Below, one piece after another: positions 48,801 to 59,558 of a stretch of DNA of 64,000 nucleotides; the stretch's first letter is position 1, and every line of letters begins with the position of its first letter. Made by a program: the position numbers and the translations under genes. The DNA is from Amphirosellinia nigrospora (taxonomy: Eukaryota > Ascomycota > Sordariomycetes > Xylariales > Xylariaceae). The notes under the pieces are model-generated. The model saw only the letters and a program-made list of their open reading frames with translations, made no database searches and had not been told where the DNA came from. The stretch covers positions 7,645,058 through 7,709,057 of the forward strand of contig SCHM01000003.1 in assembly GCA_004123355.1 (NCBI GenBank), given 5' to 3'.

Positions 48801-50093
48801 ATACTCTCGCTACAGTAGAAAAATCGCCTATTCTTGCTGACCTCTTCTATACCCTTATCCCCATCGTTGACTCGGTCATATGCTGCCGTGCATCTCCGGC
48901 CCAAAAATCCACGATCGTCAAGGCCATCCGGCAGCGGCTGCCAAAGGCTCTGACCTTGGCTATCGGGGACGGGGCGAACGACTTGGCCATGATTTCAGCC
49001 TCCCATGTAGGTGTAGGAATATCCGGCAAAGAAGGATTACAAGCAGCTCGCGTCGCCGACTACGCGATCGCGCAGTTCCGCTTCCTGCAGCGGCTTCTCC
49101 TCGTCCACGGCCGGTGGAACTATGTCAGGACGGGCAAGTTCATCTTGGCAACCTTCTGGAAAGAGATGTTCTTCTACTTGCCCACCGCCATGTACCAAAT
49201 GTATAACGGATATACCGGCACGAGTTTGTACGAGAGCTACAGCCTGACGGTCCTCAACATTCTGTTCACGAGTTTATGTGTTCTCTGCATGGGCATCTGG
49301 GAACAGGATCTGCGCGCGGAAACGTTGCTTGCCGTTCCTGAACTGTATGTCCACGGCCAACGAAACCGCGAACTGAATTTCCCGAGATTCATCATGTGGA
49401 TGACGGGGGCCGTCATCGACGGCACCCTCGTTTGGGTGCTCATTTGGCTTGGATACAATGTGTTCGGCCGCCCGCGCGATAATGGTCTCTTTGCTTTTGG
49501 TGATCTGGCGTTTTCCATTGGTATATTGTGGACCAATTGGAAACTCTTGTAAGTCTTCTTTCCTTCTTACCTATCCTTGCCTAGGTTCCTAAGCAAAGCA
49601 TACTAATTCAATTCCCATTAGCATCATAGAAACGCACTACAAGACGGCCATCATCATGGCCGCGTTCGGCATCACGGTATCTGGGTGGTGGGCCTGGCAG
49701 GCCTTTCTCTCAGGCGTGTACACGCTTCAACCATCCCCGTACGCGGGCCGCGGCGCCTTGTGAATACCTTGGTAAAGACACTTTATGGTGGTCCCTGCTT
49801 TTTGGCGTCTTACTCGTTCTGATTGGTATGGATATTGCTCTCAAATTTGTTAAGCAGAGCTTGATCGCCTATGGCTTCTGGACGTGGCCCCTTGGCGACA
49901 ACGAGATGAGGACGAAAACTGTGAGAATTGGGATCGCCAGCTCTGGCAGGAACTCGAGCAGGACCCCGTTGTTAAAGAGCACCTGAGGCAGACGTTGCGA
50001 GATGAGGAGATGGAGAGGGATGGAGTTGTTGTTGAGAGAGATGGAGGGGATGTGTTGACTGATCGAAAGGATCTGATGAAGGACGGTATATAG
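45819..50093 (+). CDS. DNF3: P4-type ATPase (aminophospholipid flippase), Dnf3-like
   Basis: ATP-driven flippase moving phospholipids to the cytosolic leaflet of Golgi/endosome membranes. Start at 45819 (MSPTGQPRRHDIE) or the in-frame upstream ATG at 45750. In order: ETILRQKPLKPSKDGRHVPL; TM1 (FTRLSNAYFLAIGIPQTVPG); actuator-domain DLDGETNLKSRE (about 46610); phosphorylation site FSDKTGTLTDN (about 47260); nucleotide-binding domain with SSPDELALVQAASELGYVV and KGADSAIM; hinge WMLTGDKRETAINIA and AIGDGANDLAMI (about 48955). Six C-terminal TMs follow. The IQYNNIVPLSLYVTLELTR segment resembles Dnf3 rather than Drs2 or Neo1. One intron at 49550-49620. Frame breaks near 46087, 48220, 48260, 48357, 48421, 49757 and 49885 look like one-base losses. 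The C-terminus ends in an acidic WQELEQDPVVKEHLRQTL tail. Confidence 0.9.
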
Positions 50094-50482
50094 AGCACGG
50101 CATTTACATGGCGTTTGATTTGAATGCGTTATGAACATGAGAAAAGGGTTTGGTTGGATTAGGGCCTTTCTCTTCCTCTCCCTTGCCTTCCTTAACTTTG
50201 TTTTGCTGATACCCCCGTATCGTTAGCATAGTGGCACTGCATATAATGGACATAGATAATTTAGATTCTGCACGTAGATAATTATTAAAGTTCTTGATAC
50301 TTGAGCGATTTCTTTGAAATGTTATTTATTATTCTTCTTGATGTTTTTGTCTAGCATATTCTATAACTCTTCATGACGCCCAACTTAGGTCAATTTATAT
50401 ACTGCTCGCCCTTTCATTAGAATTAGGAGTATAGATCAATATCGATCTACACGAAACTCGCTATTACCTACCTCCCTGACTA
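50094..50482. other. intergenic
   Basis: 3' flanks of the convergent flippase and small-protein genes. AT-rich 3'-UTR-like DNA; no gene or structure noticed. Confidence 0.4.
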
Positions 50483-50760
50483 TCAGAATAAACAACATCC
50501 CCCGAGCAGGAGCATAGCGAAGGCGAGCGCGGGCTTCTCGGATTCGAGAATCCCCTCGGCGAGGGCGCATTGCACGCTAGCTGCCATACGCGCCATGTTC
50601 TCCGTTTCTTCAGTAGAGGAGGGGTGTATCTCCTTCGCGGCGGCGATGCACTTGCACCGTGCTGCGTTGTGGGTTAGCTGCGAGGGCACGAGGCTTGCGC
50701 TCAACGTTGCGGAACATCCTGTGTCGGGACGTCGGAGGATGGGGGACGTTTGGGGGACAT
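50483..50760 (-). CDS. small conserved-looking hypothetical protein (~92 aa)
   Basis: The start at 50760 gives MSPKRPPSSDVPTQDVPQ. The frame then breaks once at about 50707, explained by one missing A in an AA(A) run, and continues as TLSASLVPSQLTHNAARCKC, AAKEIHPSSTEETENMARMA, SVQCALAEGILESEKPAL and a hydrophobic tail to a stop at 50483. The central segment is predicted helical with a C-x-C pair and a later Cys. I do not recognise a family. Support comes from coherent composition across the repaired frame and its position between two genes. Confidence 0.5.
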
Positions 50761-51602
50761 CTTGCGTTTGGGAGGTTTACTTGTGACTTGTGGTGAGTGA
50801 GGATGTTTAATTGCGAATGAAGGAGTATCGTGCAGTGAGTGCTAGGTGAGTGAATTGGAAGGGGTTTTTATACGCTTCTTCCTTGTGTTGCGAGTTTTTT
50901 TCCGTAAATGGAGATGCGGATGGATCATTGTTGAGAACAATGTCTTGAGTTTTATGCGGTGGCTTTATCTGGATGCGCAGCTTTCTGCTCTGTCTGAAGG
51001 AAGCTTTGTTAGTCGGTTCAGGCTTGCTGCGTTGTGATTGATGGTGTGAAAGTAAAGGAGTGTAGCCGGTTCTCGATTGTATGTTTTTCAATTGCAGGCT
51101 TGAAAGAGTTCAGGTAAGTAAATAACTGTGCCCCTCATTTCTTTATTCTTTATTCACAACGTATGGTAATCGAGTATTTTCCATCATTAGAGAGGGGATT
51201 GTTTACTTTTTAGACTGGCCTACAGCACAGTACTTCCCCGAGGTTACATCACATTACCCCCGCATTATGCCAGCCCGCGGGAAGCTGCACCGGTCAATTG
51301 CCGCAATGCAAGCGGTCGGCTCGGGTGTGATTATCCCAGCTCCATAGGGCTTTGTCTCGGGATTATGTCAGTGTGCATGATGCAACGCACATGGTACCAT
51401 TAGAGCACCTATTCTACCGGCATCGTTGCAACTAAGAATCGCCGGCGAAGGGTACATATGCATCAAGTACAAATAACATGACATATGCCACACTGCGAGA
51501 TGGAAGAACGGCCACACTCCGCCCTCTCCAAAGGGCCAACAAACGAGAACAGTCACGGCCGAAGAGAAGAGCGAAAGCGTCAATAGGGGTACGGGCTCAA
51601 AA
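50761..51602. other. gene-free interval
   Basis: Divergent promoter region between the small protein and the lactonase-like gene. Open frames at 50807-51091 (minus) and 51368-51583 (minus) show no features. Nothing else seen. Confidence 0.45.
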
Positions 51603-53337
51603 ATGGGCTATCTTTCCGTAGCTCTAGCCGTGTTGTCTGCCGGCGTCGCTATTGGGGCTTACAGCGACATCTCTCACCGGAACCCCGAGGTCCCAGCTCA
51701 AGCTCAGTTCATTAACCAGAAAGCGTTTAATGTTCTGCCCTCCGTGCCGCCCCGAGCGAGTTCAACCTCACTAGCGTGAGTAGAATAAGTGATTCGAGAA
51801 GTATGGCGCTCGAGGGTGTTCATTGATTATACTTAGATATTCATCCCGCCTGGCTATGACCTGATTGCTCTCCAAGACAAGCCGTTTCATGTCTACGACG
51901 ATGAATTTTATGACGTGATTGGGTCTAACCCCAGTCTCACACTCATTGCTAATAGCGGAACTGATCCTCTGTTCCATGAAGCTGTTGTGTGGTACGACGT
52001 ACTTCGATTACTTCAGATAAAGAATCGAGTTGACTCAGTTTGTACAGGTACCCCCAACGAACGAGGTGTTCTTCGTTCAAAACGCCGGCGCACCAGCTGC
52101 TGGCACAGGTAAGTGAAAGCTGATCGATATCCTCTGTTCTTGACATATATTACAGAGACAAGATTTAATATATTGCTGCCAAGGTTTAAACAAATCTGCC
52201 ATCATCCAAAAGATTAGTGTTGCGCCAGCTGAGGCAGTTTCTACTAAGCGTAATGCGTCGGCCTAGTGCAGGTCCAAGTCGTCAACTCGACCCGACGGTT
52301 CGAATCCCAACGGCGAGTGACAAAATAATTTTCCAAAATAACTATTTTGGTAGTGTCATTACACGGAGGAGAGGTGGCTAACATTCAGTGTAGGGGCTAT
52401 AAAACTATAGGGCCAAATTCTCTTTGCAGCCGAAGGCCAGGGCGCAGACAAGACGTCAGATCTTGTACTCATGAATCCCAGAGAACCTTACAACACCACA
52501 GGTAAGCTATCAAGTTTGCTAAAGAATTATTTAATCGCACCTAATTGTGACTTCGTAAGTCCTTTTGAACAATTATTACGGTCGCCAATTCAATTCTCTC
52601 AATGACATGGCTATCAACCCACGCAACAAGGACCTGTATTTCACGGACCCTATATACGGGAGGCTCCAAGACTTCAGACCAAAGGAGGGGCTGCCACACC
52701 AAGTATATCGGTACAATGATGGGACAGGAGCTGTCACAGTCGTGGCTGATGGCTAAGCCAACCCAATGGTTTGTCCCTATAGATGATATGCATCATTTGC
52801 AAACTAATTATGTCTAGGAATTGTCTTCTCTCCTAGCGGTTCGCATGCGTATATCGCCGACACCGGAGCTCAGCAAGTATTTTGGGGTATAAACGCAACT
52901 TTACCAGCTTCGATGTAAGTCCCCTTATCTCTCTCCACACACGATCATTGTCATTGCCTTGCGATACGACTAACTCGGAATGTAGCTATCGATATGATGT
53001 CGCGAAAGACGGACCTTTTCGAATAGACAAACGTTTGCCCACGTGCACGGGGTCCCAGACGGTATGCTTGATTGATATCAATTTCTACCCACCGCGCTAA
53101 CAAAACCTTGGCACATTAGGGCTTCACGTTGATACTAAAGGGAGGCTTTACGCTGGTGTGGCGATGGCGTCCACGTCTTTAATCCCTCTGGAACACTAAT
53201 CGGCAAGATCTTCCTCGGCGAAACGTCAGCGAACTTCAACTTTGCCGGAGATGGAGGCATGGTCATCTGCGCAGAGACGAATCTCTACTATGCGAAAATC
53301 GCAGCTACAAGCGGTGCATACACGGGGGATGACTGAC
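51603..53337 (+). CDS. SMP-30/gluconolactonase-like secreted protein
   Basis: Six-bladed beta-propeller lactonase family; reaction would be hydrolysis of a sugar or related lactone. The start at 51603 gives a signal peptide, MGYLSVALAVLSAGVAIGAY. Exons join as IFIPPGYDLIALQDKPFHVY, PTNEVFFVQNAGAPAAGTG, LNKSAIIQKISVAPAEAVST, EGQGADKTSDLVLMNP, NNYYGRQFNSLNDMAINP (the N-D metal-ligand motif), DLYFTDPIYGRLQDF, IVFSPSGSHAYIADTG and RQTFAHVHGVPDG, ending GKIFLGETSANFNFAGDG. At least seven short introns. Frame breaks (about 51760, 52262, 52420, 52755, 53015) fit single-base losses; the TAA at 52754 becomes DGLSQPNG if one T is restored. Catalytic activity is not proven by sequence. Confidence 0.82.
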
Positions 53338-53486
53338 AAGGTTTCCTCTGTCGATAGAAAGTGGTTGAGGAAATGATTTGATATCGCGGTAGGGTGAAAA
53401 AAAAAAGAAACAAATATAATTAGAAAGCAGCAGTATGCATGAGTATGGCTGAGTCTCAGCAGATTATACTAATAATTCTTACAGAA

Positions 53487-54440
53487 TTACTTCTTCAGTG
53501 AATCAATGTACTCCTTGACAATGTCCTCCCCACTCTCGTCCTTCGTCAACCCTAGCCTCAAGGGGGTAGTGATATCAAAATCCGGCGACCAGCTACGCAG
53601 AATGCGCTCTAGATCCGGAATGGTCTCCTCCTTCAAGAACTTCAACTTATCCCCGCCGTGCTTGGCGAGCGCATCCATGAGTTCCTGTATCGAGACAGAG
53701 ACGCCAGGGACGTTGATATGGCGAATATGCTTCGGCATCTTATCCGTATCCATATGCAGCACGCGAAAGAGGTTCTCCTGCAGGCTGCTAGGGAGCATAA
53801 AAGGAGCGAAACCCGCGATCTTTCAGCGGGATCACGCACTCCTCCCCATTCATCGGCTCGCGGATCACCGAGAGGAACGACGAGGCCGCGTTCGTCGGGC
53901 GCCCGGGCCGCACCACGACGCTCGGGAACCGCAGGATGAAGGCGTCGACGAACCCCTTGCGATGCATGTCGTTGAGGAAGACCTCCGTCAGCAGCTTGTG
54001 CGCGCCGTACGTGCCCTCGGGCGTCGGGATGACGTCGTCCGTGACCTTGGGGGCAGCGGCTGGCCGTACACGGCCTGCGAGGACGAGTAGATGACGCGCA
54101 CGCCCGGGCTCGCGGCGCGCAGCGCGAGAAGGAGGTCCCGCACGCTGTTGACGTTGACGGCGAGAGAGGTCGAAGTCGGCCTCTGAACCCGCGGACATGA
54201 TGCCGTGGAAGACGAAGATGGCGTGCAGCGGCTGCGCGGCGGATAGGAGAGAGGCGACGACGAGGCGTCCGTGATGTCTCCCCTCATGCATCTGGCGTTG
54301 GACGGGTGCGCCACGCCTGCCGGGATCGTGGGCTCTACGAGGTCGGTTAGGATCACGTTGTAGCCTGGTTCGTTCAACAGGCGCGTTGCTATCAGGGGCC
54401 CGACGAGACCGCCGGCGCCGGTGATGATGTTTTTCGTCAT
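53487..54440 (-). CDS. NAD-dependent epimerase/dehydratase (extended SDR, D-erythronate dehydrogenase-like)
   Basis: Cytosolic NAD(P)-dependent oxidoreductase. The start at 54440 gives MTKNIITGAGGLVGPLIATR, with the Rossmann motif GAGGLVG; then TDLVEPTIPAGVAHPSNARC, CMRGDITD, AIFVFHGIMSAGSEADFDLS, AVNVNSVRDLLLALRAASPG, and the catalytic region VIYSSSQAVYG with TYGAHKLLTEVFLND (the YxxxK pair). FILRFPSVVVRPGRPTNAAS and HIRHINVPGVSVSIQELMDA follow, to a stop at 53487. No intron. Frame breaks at about 53795, 54055, 54165 and 54245 are single-base. The layout matches the DenD-type subfamily; substrate assignment is by resemblance only. Converges with the lactonase-like gene, 3' ends 149 bp apart. 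Confidence 0.85.
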
Positions 54441-55533
54441 TGTTCCTCGCCTCTCGATCTCATAAGGAGCGATGTAATGCTTCTTTTTCGTACGAGACTA
54501 CACAGAAATAGTATCATAGCAAACATGACACCCAGTTATCCATCCTTCGGGCATCAACCGCCCACAGCACGATATCGTCGTCGCGCCCGGGATGGTTCGG
54601 CGCAACACATTGCGGGATTGGCGGGGAGTGCGGGGTTTGGTGGGGTAGAGATGGAGATGGAGATGGAGATGCTTCTTGATGCGACATCGAGTTGGAGGTG
54701 GTTGAAAATTGATGGGCACCGATGTCGCTGTATGAAGATTAGTAAGTCTCGTAGAAGTTGTTCCAGTTTGTAAAGATGTAAGCTATAAATGAAGCACTTG
54801 CGGTGTAGAACATCAAGTACCAACTTAGGAAAATTGTAGTATTGCTACCAGAGAGTCCCGTATTCTCTCGGGCTGCCCCCCTATAAGGCATACATTAGGT
54901 ACATTCGAAACTTACAAGCCAAGCGCGACGTTCTTCGGACTTTGACATTTCAGTAATTTCCTCTCCTCGGCTCGGCTCGAGTTTTTCGGTCATCGGTCTT
55001 GAAGGAGAGCGGCTCGGCGTCGAAGAGTTCACGTCATTGTACTGTAGGAGGGAAGGATTACATGGTGGCCAAAGACAAACCTATCAAAGAAAAACTGTAT
55101 TACAAATGAATGTGTACGCGATCATGAATTTCATCTCGAAACTCCTCCGCCGCGGCGAACGAAGGTCATGCCAAGGTGTAGATACCTACACATCGGCCTA
55201 CTCGGACAACTAACGTGTAGCGAACACCGAAAAGCAACACTACGGCGATCTAGGCTCGCCGACGCCTTCACCGCGCGGGGACTTTAGCTCTAATGAATCA
55301 TATATGCGATCGGTCTAGGAAAGGTCGGCGGGTGAGGCGCCGATGAATGTCGTGGCCATGATGGGGTCATTATTAATATGCTCCCTCATAGCTCGGTGAT
55401 AATTGAAAGCTTCGATGGATATAAAACTCAATAAAGTCTGTAGTAATAAGACAAGAAATCGTGCATCAACTTCCTCAATTCCCATCGAACAACTAGATTT
55501 CAAAAATTTAATAGCTCAACACTATTCGTCACG
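54441..55533. other. gene-free interval
   Basis: Divergent promoter region between the epimerase and the monooxygenase. Holds a GAGATG hexamer repeat at about 54648-54671 and otherwise nothing recognisable; short open frames there have no features. Confidence 0.45.
54648..54671. repeat. GAGATG microsatellite
   Basis: Four tandem copies of the hexamer GAGATG. Lies ~210 bp upstream of the epimerase start. Confidence 0.8.
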
Positions 55534-57254
55534 ATGCCATCATCATCCTCTCCCCGTATGTACCATGTCACCTATCCTAGGGCAATATGTGTTTAGCGAC
55601 AGCAAAGCGAGATACTAGCTATGAAGACTCCTGGATCTCACTCAAGATGCGATATACTTAATCAGCTTGTGGATTAGTTTGGCTAACATAGTTGCTCAAT
55701 AGATGTTCTCATCGCTGGCGCCGGCCTAGGTGGTCTGGCATTGGCACAAGCGCTTCGCAAGCAAGGTATATCCTATGAGATATTTGAGCGAGAAAAGAGC
55801 GATCGCGAGCGACGGCCAGGCTGGGTCATCGGGTTGCACAGGTAAGATGAATTCGCTATTCAGAGAACTCGGAACAAGACGATGTTAACTCCACGATAGC
55901 ATGCTCGAAGACCTCAAGGCGTCCATCCCAGATGACTTGCCGCCCATCTCCTCCTTGAGTAACCTGCTTCCCTTAACCAAGTACTTCCCCGAGGTTGCCT
56001 TCCACGATCCTGAGAAGCCGAATCCCAAGATTGGCGTGCGCGGTGATGAGTCGGGGTGGATTGTCCGAGCCGCTCGCTATAAGATCGTCGACTGGCTAGC
56101 GACGCATATTCCGGTGCAGTATAATAAGCAAGTTACGAACATCGAAGAAACCAACGATAAAGTGAAGCTTCACTTCCAGGATGGGACGTCCGCCGAAGGC
56201 GACATTCTAGTGGGCGCCGAGGGTGCTCGAAGCGCTAGTACGTCCAGTCTAATTATTGTATATCGCTCAGTCGTCCAATTAACTTATGTCATAGCTCGGA
56301 AACACATCCTAGGGAAAGAAGACCCTATCAAAACGTCGTCAATGGCCATAATTCAAGGCTACTGTACTCTTCGCGGCGAGGAGATGGATGAACAACTTCG
56401 TCTCGGCCATTCACTCTACATAGTAGACATGAAATCCGTCAACGGCTCTCCTATGGTTCTATTAATCACTTTGATAGAAATGTTTGCCGATGGCGACTCG
56501 GGTAGCATTGGTTGGGCTTTGATCTGGCCTGATGGGTATGGATCCCGAGATCCCCATTTCCTTTATAAGCTCGTAACCGTGCAGCCACGTACACCTCCCG
56601 ATCCTTCCTGATATTTCTTGCCTATGTATTCACTAACCGTGATGTGGTACAGACGTGCTGCTAAAGAGGATTTCTGGGTTTATTCAGCTACACCCCAGGA
56701 GCAGTATGATTTCGTTGTCGAGAAGACTAAAAGTCTACCGGCTAAGTTTCTCACCACTATTAAGAGATCAGACCCTCAGACAACGGTTCCAGTTCTCAGG
56801 CTTGTGAGCAAACTTCCAACTACCCTATGAAGCTTATTCTCATCATATGACTAATTCTCGCTTTAATTGGCGTTAGTATACTCTAGTTTTGGACTCACTG
56901 CCAACTGGACGAATCACACTGTTAGGTGACGCGGCGCACGCAATGACCCCCTGTAAGTCCAACAATTCCCCTACGCTGAGCAAACTGAGAAACGTAGTCC
57001 GCGGCGAAGGTGGTTTCCACGCTATAACGGATGCGCTCAACCTTGCCAGGGCCATAGCCAAGGTCGATAAGGATAGCGTTGAGAGTATCAAGGAAGCGTT
57101 TGGCCCATACCAAGCTGAGATGATTGAGAGAGGCGGCGAGGGTGCTAGGCTCTCTGAAGAGGCCTTCGCGGGCAAGCGGACCGCCGAGGAAGGCTATGTC
57201 TACACTGCTTGGAGACGTCCTATGGGACTGTTGCCTGAGGAGAATATTGCATAG
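55534..57254 (+). CDS. FAD-dependent monooxygenase (PHBH/salicylate hydroxylase-like class A)
   Basis: Flavoprotein hydroxylase, NAD(P)H- and O2-dependent. Exon 1 is 55534-55555 (MPSSSSP); splicing to 55703 gives HVLIAGAGLGGLALAQALRK, the GxGxxG dinucleotide fold, then FERE and GWVIGLHS. Later exons carry ARYKIVDWLATHIPVQYNKQ, the second motif DGTSAEGDILVGAEGARSA, DFWVYSATPQEQYDFV, and GRITLLGDAAHAMTP followed after an intron by FRGEGGFHAITDALNLARAI, the GD...P FAD-ribityl motif. Six or so introns, all canonical. Unlike most neighbours, the whole gene reads through without a frameshift. Substrate unknown; the next gene is a drug-type MFS transporter in the convergent orientation. Confidence 0.88.
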
Positions 57255-57437
57255 TGAGCGCGAGACAGGCTAAGTTTCATCGGATATCATATGTCATGAT
57301 CGGCAATATGAAAGGCAGCATAATATGATTTCGGTGCTTTGATGCAGCCTCTGGAGGATGTCGTTCTACTTTTGTGTTAATATATTGAATTCAAATTAGC
57401 TTCTCAAGAACTCCCATTCGGATGTATAAGCCCGTGA

Positions 57438-59558
57438 TTACACTCTCTTAGTAGCATCTGGCTGACCAACAGCTTCCACTACCCGGACGCTCTCTTTGTT
57501 GGCTTGTCGTTTCTTCCTACAATCCCGTTCCACGAAATGCGACACATACAACTCCTACACATAGGATGCTAAGTGCAAAGTTGAACCAGTTTGCTGCCCT
57601 GATGCTGACTATCGACGCTTCGTCCCATTTCGTGATCTTGCCGGCGTGCTCAACCGAAACACGTCTTTCCCTGGCGAGAATCGCCGTTTGAACGCGGTAT
57701 CGATAGCGAGGCCAATGGCTCGCCCAACTCCGGCCGAGGCGTTAATCAGACCTCCTCCCAAAGCTTGATCTTCTTGCGGTAGAGACTTTGATGTGAAAAG
57801 TGTTAAGGACGGCCAGGTGATATCAGCCCCTAGACAGTAGAAGTTAGTTAATCATATTTTCAGATGGAGGTGCGAGGGTTTTGGAAGCTTGCAAACACTG
57901 TCGTGAGGGAAGAAGTCAATCGTGTCTTTGAAAACTGTAACAATAATGAGAGAATGGTTTGAGATTCACTCACCTATAACAGACAGGATGAAGGCTGGTA
58001 GTCCGAAGGCGAAGTAAGACGTGGCTCGAGGAAGTGGGACAGCAAATAGCAGACATGCAATAGACATGGCGGCGTTACCACATAGGAGCAAAATCCAAGT
58101 CGGGACGCGTGAGATTAGACGACTGACGGCGAAAGCCACCGTAATACCAGTGACACCCGTCGGGATGAAACGTAAAGTTGTCTGCGGGACTCAGCCCTGG
58201 TAGTCCTGGAAGAAGTATGTGGAATACACGATGAAATTGTTAAAGCTGGCGAAGAAAAGCGCCATCCCCAACCCGGCGCAGAACCTGCCGTTCTTGAATA
58301 TGGACACCTTGATAAGTGGTCTCCTCGTAGTGCGATTTTTCTTGGTACCACTGCCAGGCATAGAAGATGCCTAGCAGAATGACGGCGACGACAATCAAGA
58401 CGGGGACCCAGGGTGTGCCCCAGCCCACGACATTCCCCTCGGTCAAAGCAAAGAGGAGAGCGAGCAAGCCTGCCGTGACAAGGAACCCACCCAACCAATC
58501 CACAGATTGCAGAAGGACATGTCCTTTCCTAGCTGGTACCAAGGACGCTGGCGGTGGCGGGATAAAGAAGACTCCGGCGGCAGTGACGATGACACCGAGC
58601 CCTCCCAGGGCGCCGACCCACTTCCAGCTTGTAGCCGACGCGATAAAACCCGCGATTATGTTTCCGAACACACTTCCCAACGGGGCTCCGGAAGCTAAGG
58701 TCACATTAGCCGATCGGACTGAGGCAACATAACACCGTAGACATACCGTAAGCGCTGAACGCATAGTTCTTAGCTTGCCCGGGGGAGAAGTTACTCCCAA
58801 GTGCCAATCGCAGTAGGGCAATTTGCCGCTGCTCCTGACGATGTCAGACATCGAAGATGGGAGCGATGGATGTGACGATGTTGATCTTACCAGACCTTGG
58901 AGCCCCCTGAACAGATCGAACGCAATCTCATTTGGCAAGAAAGGGTTAGCTATTAAGGTTACGGCGACGAAAGCGCTACCCCAAATGAAGATGTCGCGTT
59001 TGCCATATACTGCAGCACAGCGAGTCAGAAATAGTGTCTTGAGGGTGATACCTAGGAGACTCCAAAGCACAGAGAAACCCAAAAGGCAAGATACCAGTTA
59101 AAAATAGAAGCATTCCTAGCGTTGAGAGAGTTCCGAGAATGGCTTACTATCGGCTATACGGCCCCAGAGCAACAAGAACGTCCCAAATGTCAGAGCGTAG
59201 GCCGAGACGATCCACTGGAGCCTACTCTCCGGGATACCGAGGTCTCTCCCGATCGTCGGCAGAATAATAACAACGGCTTGATTCGAAAGGGTCTGCTTGC
59301 ACGTTAGCGGTGACGATTTACTGGCGCGCTGAGACGACAGAAGTAAAATCTCACATTTAGAAAGCTGGCTCCTGTGACCGTGGCGACGAGCGCTATGCAT
59401 CGCGCCTTGGAAAATGGCAGAGGCGGCTCATCCTCTTTCCCAGACTCGGAGACATCGGAGGTCGGCTCGGGAAATACCCCAACGGCCTTCTCGTCTCCCT
59501 CTTTCTCGATGCTGGTATTCCCTATTCTGTCAATCGAAGAACGCAGCGCTGCTGCCAT
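57438..59558 (-). CDS. MFS transporter, DHA2-type multidrug/H+ antiporter (14 TM)
   Basis: Membrane exporter. The start at 59558 gives MAAALRSSIDRIGN and an acidic N-terminus; TM1 ends VATVTGASFLN. Exons then give LSNQAVVIILPTIGRDLGIP, ESRLQWIVSAYALTFGTFLL and LWGRIAD (motif A region), VYGKRDIFIWGSAFVAV, GAPLGSVFGNIIAGFIASAT, and VDWLGGFLVTAGLLALLFAL, the central TM pair typical of DHA2. The second half has RFCAGLGMALFFASFNNFIV and TYFFQDYQGLSPLQTTLRFI. The C-terminal tail CRKKRQANKESVRVVEAVGQ ends at 57438. Several short introns and several one-base frame breaks (about 58260, 58860 and others). Substrate unknown. Confidence 0.85.

Noticed and set aside
52262-52325. Possible tRNA gene from a perfect B-box-like GGTTCGAATCC
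   Set aside because: No acceptor or anticodon stem fits, and the stretch is coding sequence of the lactonase-like gene once a one-base loss is allowed (frame reads VQVQVVNST).
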